A stretch of DNA of 64,000 bases from SFLA01 sp045595165. Lineage in GTDB: Bacteria > Bacillota > Clostridia > Oscillospirales > CAG-382. Numbering within the stretch: position 1 is the first letter of the stretch; every line of letters begins with the position of its first letter. The stretch lies in contig JAZNZY010000017.1 in NCBI GenBank assembly GCA_045595165.1, forward strand, positions 1 through 64,000. The letters run 5' to 3'. Position numbers and translations under genes: made by a program. Positions 34,005 through 42,599 of the stretch are shown here, piece after piece. Below the pieces are notes generated by a model. It had not been told where the DNA came from and ran no database searches. It was given only the letters and a program-made list of their open reading frames with translations.

Positions 34005-34034
34005 AAAAAAGAGTGGAAAAATCCACTCTTTTTT
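34005..34034 (+). terminator. Bidirectional terminator between the small gene and the GHL10 gene
   Basis: AAAAAAGAGTGG (34005-34016) pairs with CCACTCTTTTTT (34023-34034) over a 6-nt loop. Confidence 0.93.
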
Positions 34035-34050
34035 TTGGTGAAGTTAAATA

Positions 34051-36453
34051 TTATTTGGTGTTTTTCTTTTTCTTGTCTACAATAACAATAACTGCGCCGA
34101 TAATTGAAAGCGCGATCACTCCGCATACCGCATAGCCCCATGTTGGGAAACCGCTTACTGCAGCGTTATTGTTGTCTGATCCGGAGTTTTCGTTGTTAAC
34201 CGTAAAGGTGCGGTAATTGTCCTTGTTATTTAAAACGATCTTTTTCAGCGTTTTAAGATCGCTCTTAAGCACCGAGGCGGCGGTTATATCGGAAGGCTCG
34301 GGGAAGTTATCGCAGAGCGCGATGATCTCATCGGCGTTTTCGGAAAGCTTTTCACTTTCAAGCGCGTTAAGAAGCCCGCTGATTTTATCTGTATAAGCTT
34401 TTAATTCCGTGGCGTCAACAACGTCCTTCATTAACTCAAGTCTTGAAATAACGGTGTTTAACTGCGCTGCCGCGGCGGCTTTGCAGTTGTATGTGGGAGA
34501 AAGCGCGGATTTACTCAAAATCGTCGAAGCGATCTTGCTTGCGTAGTTGCCGGAAACGTATTGAGAATATGCGAAAAATGCGAAGCCGTCAGCTTCCGCT
34601 TTTCTGCTTTGACGGATTTGTTCTATAAAGATATCCGCCCCGTAATCTCCCACACCTATATAAGCAAACACTTTATCCCCACAGGCTTCGACGGTATAAC
34701 CTGCGTACATCTCAACAACGTTTGTGCCGTACGCCATAGGATATGCAACGTTTATCAAGCCCTCGTTCATCCAAAGCTTTGCGTTTTGCAGATGAGAGGT
34801 TGCGCTGTCGGTAAGATTGGGAGCAACGTCGCAGGAAACGGTGGTCATAGGGGAAAGATCGTTTACCGTTGCGACTATCTTTTTCACGAATGTAGTAACG
34901 TGTCCGTTTCGGTAATCCACCCATTCCGCCCACAGCTTTCCGTCAACGGGAATGTCAATAGGGTCAGTACCGTATTGTTTTTTGAATTCGTTTCTTGCCG
35001 TTTCTGTATAGCCGAAATCCTCTCCCGTGGCGATAGGATAGCGTATATAATCAAGTTGCAAGCCGTCAAGGCAGTATGTTTTAAGTAAATATTCGTACAC
35101 AGACAACAAATAATCGGTTGCTTCCTGGTTGGCAGGATCTACAAAATATCCGTTACCGTATTCGTTGTATACAAAATTTTCCCCTTTTTTGCTCATACAC
35201 AACCATTCGGGCTTTTTGTAAGCAAGGCTTTGCTCGTAATAAGTACTGGAGGAATAGCTGACACGGTAAACGGGAAGCCATCCCTGCAGTTCCATACCTT
35301 GCTTTGCACATTCGTCAATGAACGCCTTCAAAAGATCGAATCCTTTAAGCGAGGGATTTTGTATAAAATATCCATCCTCGGGCATGGGGCATATGAAGGT
35401 ACTGTCATAAAACAGTTCAAGACAAATTATATTAAAGCCCATAGCCTTGATCTGCGTAACCCGCTCAGCTACCGCGTCTTTATCGGTAAGTCCCGACGGA
35501 CGAATCCATAATGCTCTGCCCTCAACGGTAGGGGATTCTTCCAATAAAAGATACAACGTATCATAATATTTATCAAAATTGTTTGCCGATACAATTGCTT
35601 TTGCGGTTTCGTTATTTTCAATGCTTGTGCAAACGTCGTTATAGTACTTTTTTAATGCTTCAATACGCTCTTCAGCGGCTTTGTAATCAATAAGACGGTA
35701 CTCTCGGTCAGCGGCTTCAAGCTGCAGTACAGCGTAATCCAATTTTATCTTTACCGCGGCTTTTACACTTTCGGGATTGTATGCAAAGGTGATCGTCTTT
35801 TTGCCGTCATCGATCTTTACCTGTAATCCTATTTCAGCCGCATCGTTAAGCTCTGCGATACGGTCGGCACCTACTGCGCTGATAACAAATCCGCCCTCGG
35901 GAATTTTGTTGTCATTACCGCCGATAGAGGTAACGTATCCGTTGGCATCAACGCATACCTCGTTACCCCAGATATTGGTTTCGGTGGTTTCACCCTTGTT
36001 ATATATCACAATAGTATTTGCGGTACGGATAGAATTATATTTATCGAAAGAAACGGTCTTTTCATAGAAGGGATCATAATTTTCTCCGATAATCAGAATT
36101 ACGGATGCTTCATGATCAACAATACAATAATCGCCGGTAATAATTTCAGCGAGCTTGTTTTTGTATCTTTCGCCTTTTGCGGCTATAACGAAGCCGTTTT
36201 CTGGAATTTCACTATCGTTACAGCCAACGGACGTAACCGCTCCGTCGGCAACGACAACTTCATAATAATTTCCGTCTGTTCCCGTGTTTTTCGCTCCGTA
36301 GGAAGAATCGAATACAGATATTCCTGTAGAAGAAAGCAATGCGTTGTATTCATTGAATTTAATTTCGGTTCCGCCGTTTTCGGCAAGTGTAACGGTGTTT
36401 ATTCCCATTAAAATTATAGTGATGGCTAAAAAGATAATCAGTGTTTTTTTCAT
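34051..36453 (-). CDS. Surface GHL10/DUF187-type glycosidase
   Basis: An 800-residue secreted protein: signal peptide (residues 1-25), two short repeated beta modules (VVVADGAVTSVGCNDSEIPE and VCVDANGYVTSIGGNDNKIPE), a helical linker, then a GHL10 catalytic domain (residues about 310-640: ALWIRPSG, GFNIICLELFYDS, GLQLDYIRYP with the catalytic-site Asp, VAYPMAYG, GFAFFAYSQY) and a helical tail. The C-terminus is a membrane helix followed by DKKKKNTK, so it is membrane-anchored outside the cell. The substrate is unknown. ATG 36453 follows GGAGGTC; a TTG at 36474 lies in the promoter. Confidence 0.9.
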   Translation of the reverse strand: MKKTLIIFLAITIILMGINTVTLAENGGTEIKFNEYNALLSSTGISVFDSSYGAKNTGTDGNYYEVVVADGAVTSVGCNDSEIPENGFVIAAKGERYKNKLAEIITGDYCIVDHEASVILIIGENYDPFYEKTVSFDKYNSIRTANTIVIYNKGETTETNIWGNEVCVDANGYVTSIGGNDNKIPEGGFVISAVGADRIAELNDAAEIGLQVKIDDGKKTITFAYNPESVKAAVKIKLDYAVLQLEAADREYRLIDYKAAEERIEALKKYYNDVCTSIENNETAKAIVSANNFDKYYDTLYLLLEESPTVEGRALWIRPSGLTDKDAVAERVTQIKAMGFNIICLELFYDSTFICPMPEDGYFIQNPSLKGFDLLKAFIDECAKQGMELQGWLPVYRVSYSSSTYYEQSLAYKKPEWLCMSKKGENFVYNEYGNGYFVDPANQEATDYLLSVYEYLLKTYCLDGLQLDYIRYPIATGEDFGYTETARNEFKKQYGTDPIDIPVDGKLWAEWVDYRNGHVTTFVKKIVATVNDLSPMTTVSCDVAPNLTDSATSHLQNAKLWMNEGLINVAYPMAYGTNVVEMYAGYTVEACGDKVFAYIGVGDYGADIFIEQIRQSRKAEADGFAFFAYSQYVSGNYASKIASTILSKSALSPTYNCKAAAAAQLNTVISRLELMKDVVDATELKAYTDKISGLLNALESEKLSENADEIIALCDNFPEPSDITAASVLKSDLKTLKKIVLNNKDNYRTFTVNNENSGSDNNNAAVSGFPTWGYAVCGVIALSIIGAVIVIVDKKKKNTK

Positions 36454-36473
36454 AATGACCTCCGTTTGCTTCA

Positions 36474-36501
36474 ATTATAACATAACAGCCGATATTGTCA
36501 A
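36474..36501 (-). promoter_or_regulatory. Promoter of the GHL10 gene
   Basis: On the minus strand, TTGACA (36501-36496), 16 bp and TATAAT (36479-36474). The -35 box overlaps the stop codon of the BrkB-like gene, so the GHL10 gene is transcribed on its own as well as by read-through. Confidence 0.85.
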
Positions 36502-37304
36502 GTTTTATCCACACGGCGGATTCTTTCGAGAGTCACGTTAATTTCTCCGCCCAAAAGTATTATATACATACAGATATACAACCACAGCATTGTCAGCATT
36601 ACCGCGCTTAACGAGCCGTAAATATCCGTATTCGATATTGAAACGTATATAGAATAAAGCTCGGTAAAGATTACCCATCCGCAGGCAGACATTACAGCAC
36701 CGGGCAGGTGGGAGGCAAGGGACGTTTTTTCAGCAGGGAAGTAGTAATAGATAACCGAAAACAAAACTGAAAGCACAGCAGCCTGTGTTATCATTTTCAC
36801 GCCGATAAGCAGCGCCTTAAAACCAAATTTAACAACGATTTCTTCAATAAACCATTCTCCCAACAGCATAAGACCGATCGTTAACACAAGTGCAGTAATA
36901 AATACTATCGTATAAAAAACCGCATAACACCGTTTTTTAATATAGCTTCTTTTTTCGGTACAGCCGTAAACCTCGTTTAATCCGCGCATGAGAGAATATA
37001 TCCCTTTCGACGAAGACCACAAAGCCGCAATTGCGGTAATGGGAATAAGTTTGTTTTGTCTTGCATAAAGCTCGTTTATGATATTCTCCACTGTATCTCC
37101 CAAAGATGACGGTGTTATCGTGAGTATTAAAGATAAAAACTCTTCTTTGGAAAATGGGAGATATTTAAGTGTTTCCAGTACGAGCATACTGAAGGGGAAA
37201 AACGCAAGCAGTACGAAAAACGCAGTTTGTGCCGCATAGGCAGACAAGTTGTGTTTTCCCACGCGGGAAACAAAATGGTTTATTCGTCTTATAAAACCAT
37301 TCAT
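36498..37304 (-). CDS. YihY/BrkB family membrane protein
   Basis: A 268-residue protein with six membrane helices. The N-terminal AAQTAFFVLLAFFPFSMLVLE and the central AALWSSSKGIYSLMRGLNEVYG match the YihY/virulence factor BrkB family (once called RNase BN), inner-membrane proteins of unknown transport function. The length is typical. The gene ends 44 nt before the GHL10 start on the same strand. Confidence 0.9.
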   Translation of the reverse strand: MNGFIRRINHFVSRVGKHNLSAYAAQTAFFVLLAFFPFSMLVLETLKYLPFSKEEFLSLILTITPSSLGDTVENIINELYARQNKLIPITAIAALWSSSKGIYSLMRGLNEVYGCTEKRSYIKKRCYAVFYTIVFITALVLTIGLMLLGEWFIEEIVVKFGFKALLIGVKMITQAAVLSVLFSVIYYYFPAEKTSLASHLPGAVMSACGWVIFTELYSIYVSISNTDIYGSLSAVMLTMLWLYICMYIILLGGEINVTLERIRRVDKT

Positions 37305-37333
37305 TTTTTCTCCTTATTTGTATAATTTTTTCA

Positions 37334-37363
37334 TTGACTTAAAGTATCCTCTTATGTTATTAT
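37334..37363 (+). promoter_or_regulatory. Promoter of guaB
   Basis: TTGACT (37334-37339), an 18-bp spacer and TATTAT (37358-37363). About 85 nt of AT-rich leader follows, in which I see no riboswitch or attenuator. Confidence 0.65.
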
Positions 37364-37456
37364 ATATCAAATACAAGCATTTATCGATTTTTGTTTGATT
37401 CGGTAGATTTTCAACGTAGTTTTAATTAAATTTTTAAATATAAAGGAGCTAACATT

Positions 37457-38935
37457 ATGGGAAACGAATACAGTGAAAAGTTTGCTAAATCGGGTCTTAC
37501 TTACGATGATGTTTTGCTTATCCCTGCGGAAAGCAACGTGCTTCCCGCGGACGTAGATATCAGAACACAGCTCACCAAAAAAATTACGCTTAACATTCCT
37601 CTTATGACGGCGGCAATGGATACCGTAACCGAAACTCGTATGGCGATCGCTATCGCTCGTGAAGGCGGTATCGGTGTTATCCATAAGAATATGAGCATTC
37701 AGCAGCAGGCTGATATGGTCGACCGTGTAAAGAGAAGCGAAAACGGCGTTATAAACGAGCCTTTCTATCTTTCCAAGGATCACTATGTTTATGATGCAAA
37801 TGCGCTTATGGGCAAATACCGTATTTCCGGTGTTCCCATTTGTGAGAACGGCAAGCTTATCGGTATTCTTACCAACCGTGATATACGCTTTCTCGATAAC
37901 TTCGATATCCGTATCGAAGAGGTTATGACAAAGGACAACCTTGTTACCGCAAAAGAGGGAACTTCTCTTGCAGAAGCACAGGAGATCCTTCGCAGAAACA
38001 AAATAGAAAAGCTTCCTCTCGTAGATGATGAGGGTAACCTTAAGGGACTTATCACTATTAAAGATATTGAAAAAGCACTGAAATATCCCAATGCAGCAAA
38101 AGATGCTCAGGGCAGACTTATCTGTGCAGCCGCTATCGGTGCAACCAAGGATGTTCTTGAGCGTGCTAAAGCACTCCTTGAAGTAGGGGCAGACGTACTT
38201 GTCCTTGATTCCGCTCACGGCCATTCCAAAGGCATTATAGAAGCTTGCCGCAAGGTTAAGGAAGCTTTCCCCGAATGTCAGCTTATCGCCGGTAACGTTG
38301 CTACAGGTGAGGCTACAGAAGCTCTTATCAAAGCGGGTGCAGACTGTGTAAAGGTAGGTATCGGCCCCGGTTCTATTTGTACTACCCGTGTTGTTTCCGG
38401 TATCGGCGTTCCTCAGGTTTCCGCCATTTACGATTGTTATCAGGTTGCATCCAAGTACGGCGTTCCCATTATCGGCGACGGCGGCGTAAAGTATTCCGGC
38501 GATATCGTCAAAGGTATTGCGGCAGGCGCAAATGTTATTATGGTCGGCTCTCTCGTTGCAGGTTGTGATGAAGCCCCCGGTGAAACTGAAATTTATCAGG
38601 GCAGACAGTTCAAGACCTACCGTGGAATGGGCTCTCTCTCCGCTATGAACAACGGCAGCAAAGACAGATACTTCCAGGCAAACAATAAAAAGCTTGTTCC
38701 CGAAGGCGTTGAGGGTCGTGTTGCTTACAAGGGCTACCTTGCTGACACAGTGTTCCAGCTTATGGGCGGTCTTCGTTCCGGTATGGGTTATTGTGGTACC
38801 GCAACTATCGAGGAGCTTAAGACAAAGACACGCTTCGTAAGAATTACCGGCGCAGGTCTTAAGGAATCTCATCCTCACGATATTTATATAACCAAGGAAG
38901 CGCCCAACTACAGCGTTTCTCCCGACAGTAACTAA
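37457..38935 (+). CDS. guaB: IMP dehydrogenase
   Basis: A 492-residue enzyme that oxidises IMP to XMP with NAD+, the committed step of GMP synthesis. The TIM barrel starts GLTYDDVLLIPAES; the two CBS domains lie at about 97-205; catalytic Cys308 is in GPGSICTTRV, and YRGMGS and the flap with DRYF...VPEGVEGRV are intact. AAAGGAG is the ribosome binding site. It is followed by glyA 26 nt downstream with no terminator, so purine and one-carbon genes share a transcript. Confidence 0.97.
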   Translation: MGNEYSEKFAKSGLTYDDVLLIPAESNVLPADVDIRTQLTKKITLNIPLMTAAMDTVTETRMAIAIAREGGIGVIHKNMSIQQQADMVDRVKRSENGVINEPFYLSKDHYVYDANALMGKYRISGVPICENGKLIGILTNRDIRFLDNFDIRIEEVMTKDNLVTAKEGTSLAEAQEILRRNKIEKLPLVDDEGNLKGLITIKDIEKALKYPNAAKDAQGRLICAAAIGATKDVLERAKALLEVGADVLVLDSAHGHSKGIIEACRKVKEAFPECQLIAGNVATGEATEALIKAGADCVKVGIGPGSICTTRVVSGIGVPQVSAIYDCYQVASKYGVPIIGDGGVKYSGDIVKGIAAGANVIMVGSLVAGCDEAPGETEIYQGRQFKTYRGMGSLSAMNNGSKDRYFQANNKKLVPEGVEGRVAYKGYLADTVFQLMGGLRSGMGYCGTATIEELKTKTRFVRITGAGLKESHPHDIYITKEAPNYSVSPDSN

Positions 38936-38961
38936 GTTTCTCTTTTCCCGCGGAGGTTAAA

Positions 38962-40206
38962 ATGTATAGCAAAACAGATCTTAATTATCTTTCAAGCGTA
39001 ACTGAAACCGTTGCTGCTTCCTCTCCCGAGGTTGCCGCAATCATAAATAAAGAACTTGAACGTCAACGCGATAACGTTTGTCTTATCGCCAGTGAAAACT
39101 TTACCAGCGCGGCTGTTATGGCTGCTACCGGAAGCTGCCTTACTAACAAATATTCCGAGGGAATGGTTGGCAAGCGTTACTACAGCGGTTGCACCGTAGT
39201 AGACGAAATGGAGCTTTTCTGCCGTGAAAAGTGGCTCGAGGTATTTGGTGTAACCGATACTTATCACGTCAACGTACAGCCTCATAGCGGTTCTCAGGCA
39301 AACTTTACCGCATATACCGCATTCCTTACCAAAGGTGATACCGTTCTCAGTATGTCCCTCGCTAACGGCGGACATCTTACCCACGGTTCTCCCGTAAACA
39401 ACAGCGGTAAACTTTACAACTTCGTTCATTACGAGGTTGATGAAAACGGCTTCATTATGTATGAAGATATTGCCGCAAAGCTTCGTGAGCATAATCCCAA
39501 GCTGGTTGTTGCAGGCGCAAGCTCATATTCCCGTATTATTGATTTTGCCCGTATCAGAAGCATTATTGATGAATATACTGCAGAAACCGGAAACCCCGTA
39601 TTCTTTATGGCTGATATTGCTCATATCGCAGGTCTTGTTGTTGCAGGTGTTCATCCCACACCCTTCGGTGTTTGCGACGTTGTTACTCTTACTACCCATA
39701 AAACTCTTCGCGGCGCACGCGGCGGTCTTACCTTTGCAAAGAAGGAATATGCCAAGAAGATCGACAGCGCGGCATTCCCCGGAACTCAGGGCGGTCCTTT
39801 GCAGCACGTTATCGCAGGTAAGGCTGTAAGCGCCGTTGAATGTCTTAAGCCCGAGTATAAGACTTATATTGAAAACGTAGTTGTAAACTGCAAGGCAATG
39901 TGCGATGAGTTTATCAAGATGGGTTACAAGGTGGTTACCGGCGGAACTGATAACCATTTGTTCCTTGTTGACCTTACTCCCAACAATGTATCCGGTCTTG
40001 CTGTTCAGAACGAGCTTGAAAGACGCGGTATAATCCTTAACCGCAACTGTGTTCCCGGTGAAAAGCGTTCCGCTTATGAAACCAGTGGTATCCGTATCGG
40101 TACTGCTCCCGAAACCACCCGCGGCTTTACCGCAGAAGATTTCGTAAAGGTTGCTCACAGAATTGACGAAGCCATTAAGTACCTTATGGCACAGAACGAG
40201 CAGTAA
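38962..40206 (+). CDS. glyA: Serine hydroxymethyltransferase
   Basis: A 414-residue PLP enzyme that converts serine and THF to glycine and methylene-THF. LIASENFTS, KRYYSGC, QPHSGSQAN and the PLP-binding K247 in TTHKTLRGARGG are present, as is PGTQGGPLQH. The N-terminus is slightly longer than usual (about 20 extra residues before the first conserved block). GCGGAGGT precedes the ATG. It supplies one-carbon units to the folate pool that folT/folC build. Confidence 0.97.
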   Translation: MYSKTDLNYLSSVTETVAASSPEVAAIINKELERQRDNVCLIASENFTSAAVMAATGSCLTNKYSEGMVGKRYYSGCTVVDEMELFCREKWLEVFGVTDTYHVNVQPHSGSQANFTAYTAFLTKGDTVLSMSLANGGHLTHGSPVNNSGKLYNFVHYEVDENGFIMYEDIAAKLREHNPKLVVAGASSYSRIIDFARIRSIIDEYTAETGNPVFFMADIAHIAGLVVAGVHPTPFGVCDVVTLTTHKTLRGARGGLTFAKKEYAKKIDSAAFPGTQGGPLQHVIAGKAVSAVECLKPEYKTYIENVVVNCKAMCDEFIKMGYKVVTGGTDNHLFLVDLTPNNVSGLAVQNELERRGIILNRNCVPGEKRSAYETSGIRIGTAPETTRGFTAEDFVKVAHRIDEAIKYLMAQNEQ

Positions 40207-40217
40207 TTTAAACATAA

Positions 40218-40248
40218 AAAGAGAGAAAACATCGCGTTTTCTCTCTTT
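40218..40248 (+). terminator. Terminator after glyA
   Basis: AAAGAGAGAAAAC (40218-40230) pairs with GTTTTCTCTCTTT (40236-40248) over a 5-nt loop. Confidence 0.88.
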
Positions 40249-40253
40249 CTGTT

Positions 40254-40297
40254 GTCGGGGTCCCCAAGAAGTCGCAGACTTCTTGGATTGATTTTTT
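40254..40297 (+). repeat. Dispersed hairpin repeat, copy 1
   Basis: GTCGGGGTCCCCAAGAAG, a 7-nt loop TCGCAGA and CTTCTTGG, then ATTGATTTTTT. The first 32 bases are identical to copy 2 at 60690. The hairpin followed by Ts could act as a second terminator on the plus strand. Confidence 0.8.
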
Positions 40298-40298
40298 G

Positions 40299-41987
40299 TT
40301 ATTCTTCTATTGCCGCCTTTTTATTTAAAGCGTTTTTAAACAATTCGGGATCAGCCTTCGGCTGTCTGTCATAGGTAAACAGACCGTTTCTTTCTTGCTC
40401 GATATCATAAAGTTGGGTATAGCAAAGTCCGCATATACGCTTGTTGCGAAGCAATACGTCAGCAAGGGAAGTGAACCTTTCAACCAGATCATCAGAGCTT
40501 ACAGCACAGTTACCGTATCCCCAAGCGCCTTCTTCGGGGTTAACGGCAGTTCCGCCGTATTCGCTCATAAACACGGGAAGCGTACCGTCATAATTTTGCC
40601 TGCCGGTATAAACGTCGTAAAGAGGAGCATTTTCAGCAAACGCATCGTATCTTTCGCCATATACCTCGGGATTCTGCTCGTAATCGTGAAGATCGTAGCA
40701 ATCGGTTTCATAATGTATTCCTCCGCTTGCATCGATGCAGGGACGGGTAGGATCGTATGTTTTTGTAAAGCGGTATATTTCCTTTGTATTTTCCGCTTGT
40801 TTTTCTTTTGCGTTCTGATCATTCAGGGGATCATACATAGTTTCGTTAAGAGGACACCAGCCGATAATGGAAGGGTGGTTAAAATCTCTGTCTATGATCT
40901 GTTTCCATTCATTAAGGAGAACATCTTTTCCTTTATCGTCGGCAACGCTTATGCCCCAGCTGGGATATTCTCCCCAGACGATATATCCTTGCATATCGCA
41001 GATATAGAGGAATAAGGGCTCAAACACTTTTTGGTGCAATCGTGCGCCGTTAAATCCGCACTTTTTGGATACGAGTATATCATTTTCCAAAGCTTCGCGG
41101 GTAGGAGCTGTGTATATTCCGTCGGGATAAAAGCCCTGGTCAAGCACAAGACGCTGGAACACGCTCTCGCCGTTGAACAGATACTTTCCGTCCCTGAATT
41201 CGGTACTGCGGAGTCCGAAATAAGAAAGCACCTTATCTTTTCCGCATCTTATGGTTGCGTAATAAACGCCGCCTTTGCCGATCTCCCAGAAATGTACTTC
41301 GGTTAGTTTGATTTCGAAAGTATCTTTTCCCTTGCCGTAGCCGCAAAGTCTTCCATGCCAATAAAGTTGAACCTCAACTTCGTCGTCTGCAACCACTTCA
41401 ACACGTACTTTTCCGTTTACCGCATCGGGATAAAATTTAAAGGAGTGCAGATATTTTTCGGGAACAAACTCCATCCAAACAGTCTGCCAGATACCTGTGG
41501 TGCGTGTATAGTAGCATCCGTGGGAGCGGGGAAGCATGGATTGCTTTCCGCTGGGCTGTAACTGTGAGCAAGTATCATCGTCTGCACAGACGGTGATAAC
41601 GTTTTCTCCATCCTTTAAATAATCGGTTATATCGTATGTAAAAGAGGATTGTCCGCCATAGTGCTTTTCAAGCTGTATATCGTTTATCCATACCGTGGCT
41701 TCGTAATCACACGCACCGAAATGCAAAAGTGAACGCATATTGTGGTCAAGATTTATATTAAGCTTGCGGCGGTACCAAATTCTTTTTATAAAATCTGTAA
41801 TTCCTATTCCCGAAAGCGAGCTCTCAGGCGCAAAGGGAACATTTATTTTAAGAGGAAAAACGCTGTTCTTATCAAGCGCTTTTTCATTATCTACTGCACA
41901 TTCCCAAACACCGTTAAGGTTGTGCCAGCTATCTCTCACACACATAGGATTGGGATGCTCTGCTCTGGGTATCTTGTTAATAACCAT
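40299..41987 (-). CDS. GH2-family glycoside hydrolase
   Basis: A 562-residue intracellular enzyme with the GH2 order: N-terminal jelly-roll (residues about 15-180, WECAVDN to GIWQTVWMEF), Ig-like domain and TIM barrel. The acid/base Glu is in GWCPLNET and the nucleophile Glu is in PVFMSEYGG. It is much shorter than LacZ and closer in size to beta-glucuronidase-type GH2 enzymes, but the linkage cleaved cannot be fixed. AGGAGAAATG precedes the ATG at 41987. It has its own promoter. Confidence 0.9.
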   Translation of the reverse strand: MVINKIPRAEHPNPMCVRDSWHNLNGVWECAVDNEKALDKNSVFPLKINVPFAPESSLSGIGITDFIKRIWYRRKLNINLDHNMRSLLHFGACDYEATVWINDIQLEKHYGGQSSFTYDITDYLKDGENVITVCADDDTCSQLQPSGKQSMLPRSHGCYYTRTTGIWQTVWMEFVPEKYLHSFKFYPDAVNGKVRVEVVADDEVEVQLYWHGRLCGYGKGKDTFEIKLTEVHFWEIGKGGVYYATIRCGKDKVLSYFGLRSTEFRDGKYLFNGESVFQRLVLDQGFYPDGIYTAPTREALENDILVSKKCGFNGARLHQKVFEPLFLYICDMQGYIVWGEYPSWGISVADDKGKDVLLNEWKQIIDRDFNHPSIIGWCPLNETMYDPLNDQNAKEKQAENTKEIYRFTKTYDPTRPCIDASGGIHYETDCYDLHDYEQNPEVYGERYDAFAENAPLYDVYTGRQNYDGTLPVFMSEYGGTAVNPEEGAWGYGNCAVSSDDLVERFTSLADVLLRNKRICGLCYTQLYDIEQERNGLFTYDRQPKADPELFKNALNKKAAIEE

Positions 41988-42016
41988 AAAACATTTCTCC
42001 TTTGTTTTGTGTTTTT

Positions 42017-42045
42017 ATTTTATATCCTTTTCCGGGGGTTGTCAA
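42017..42045 (-). promoter_or_regulatory. Promoter of the GH2 gene
   Basis: On the minus strand, TTGACA (42045-42040), 17 bp and TAAAAT (42022-42017). Its -35 box coincides with that of the divergent promoter at 42039-42067. Confidence 0.8.
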
Positions 42046-42067
42046 TAACAAATTTAAGTGTTATAAT
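42039..42067 (+). promoter_or_regulatory. Promoter of the GNAT gene
   Basis: TTGTCA (42039-42044), 17 bp and TATAAT (42062-42067), 23 nt before the start codon. Confidence 0.8.
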
Positions 42068-42090
42068 ATGCTTGAAAAGAGGTTTTCGCT

Positions 42091-42558
42091 ATGGTATACA
42101 GAAAAGCTTTAAAATCAGATTGCTTATTTATTTCCGAATGTTTAAAGGATATTCTTTCTCTTCATGCAAAAGGCAGGGCAGACATATTTAAAAATTGCGG
42201 CGGAAAATATACAGCAGATGATATAGAAAAAATGCTGAATGAAAAGGATATTCATATCTTTGTTGCAGAAGAGTCCGGCGAAAAACTCGGCTATGCAATT
42301 TGTTATTATAAAGAGATCAAAAACGATCCGGTTTTAAAGGATCGCGTTATCTTTTATCTTGACGATCTGTACGTTCTTCCCGCCACCCGCGGAAAAGGCG
42401 CAGGAAACGGATTTATGGAATATCTGTTTGCTTATGCCAAAGATCTGGGTTGCGATTCCTTTGAACTCAACGTCTGGAATTTTGACGGCAGCGCCACCGG
42501 CTTTTACAAAAAATGCGGTATGACCACTCAAAAGCAAATAATGGAAAAGAAATTGTAA
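42091..42558 (+). CDS. GNAT family N-acetyltransferase
   Basis: A 155-residue cytoplasmic protein. It has motif A LDDLYVLPATRGKGAGNGFMEYL near residues 90-112 (here split by the acetyl-CoA pyrophosphate loop RGKGAG) and the C-terminal NFDGSATGFYKKCGM helix-strand. The acceptor, an amine on a small molecule or protein, is unknown. Monocistronic from its own promoter. Confidence 0.92.
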   Translation: MVYRKALKSDCLFISECLKDILSLHAKGRADIFKNCGGKYTADDIEKMLNEKDIHIFVAEESGEKLGYAICYYKEIKNDPVLKDRVIFYLDDLYVLPATRGKGAGNGFMEYLFAYAKDLGCDSFELNVWNFDGSATGFYKKCGMTTQKQIMEKKL

Positions 42559-42571
42559 TACAAACATTAAA

Positions 42572-42597
42572 GCTCGGGCATTTGTCCGAGCCTTTGT
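42572..42597 (+). terminator. Weak terminator after the GNAT gene
   Basis: GCTCGG (42572-42577) pairs with CCGAGC (42586-42591), followed by CTTTGTTCTT. The T-tract is interrupted. Confidence 0.55.
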
Positions 42598-42599
42598 TC

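Noticed and set aside
34561..35088. 175-codon plus-strand frame inside the GHL10 gene
   Set aside because: The minus-strand gene is continuous with domain motifs. The plus frame lacks a start signal and any recognisable domain.
37367..38878. 503-codon open frame on the minus strand, antisense to guaB
   Set aside because: The plus-strand frame is a full IMP dehydrogenase with all motifs. The antisense frame has no ribosome binding site, resembles no family and arises from the codon bias of a highly expressed gene.
38992..40215. Two long minus-strand frames opposite glyA
   Set aside because: They are shadows of glyA, which is complete and carries the PLP lysine motif. They have no motifs of their own.
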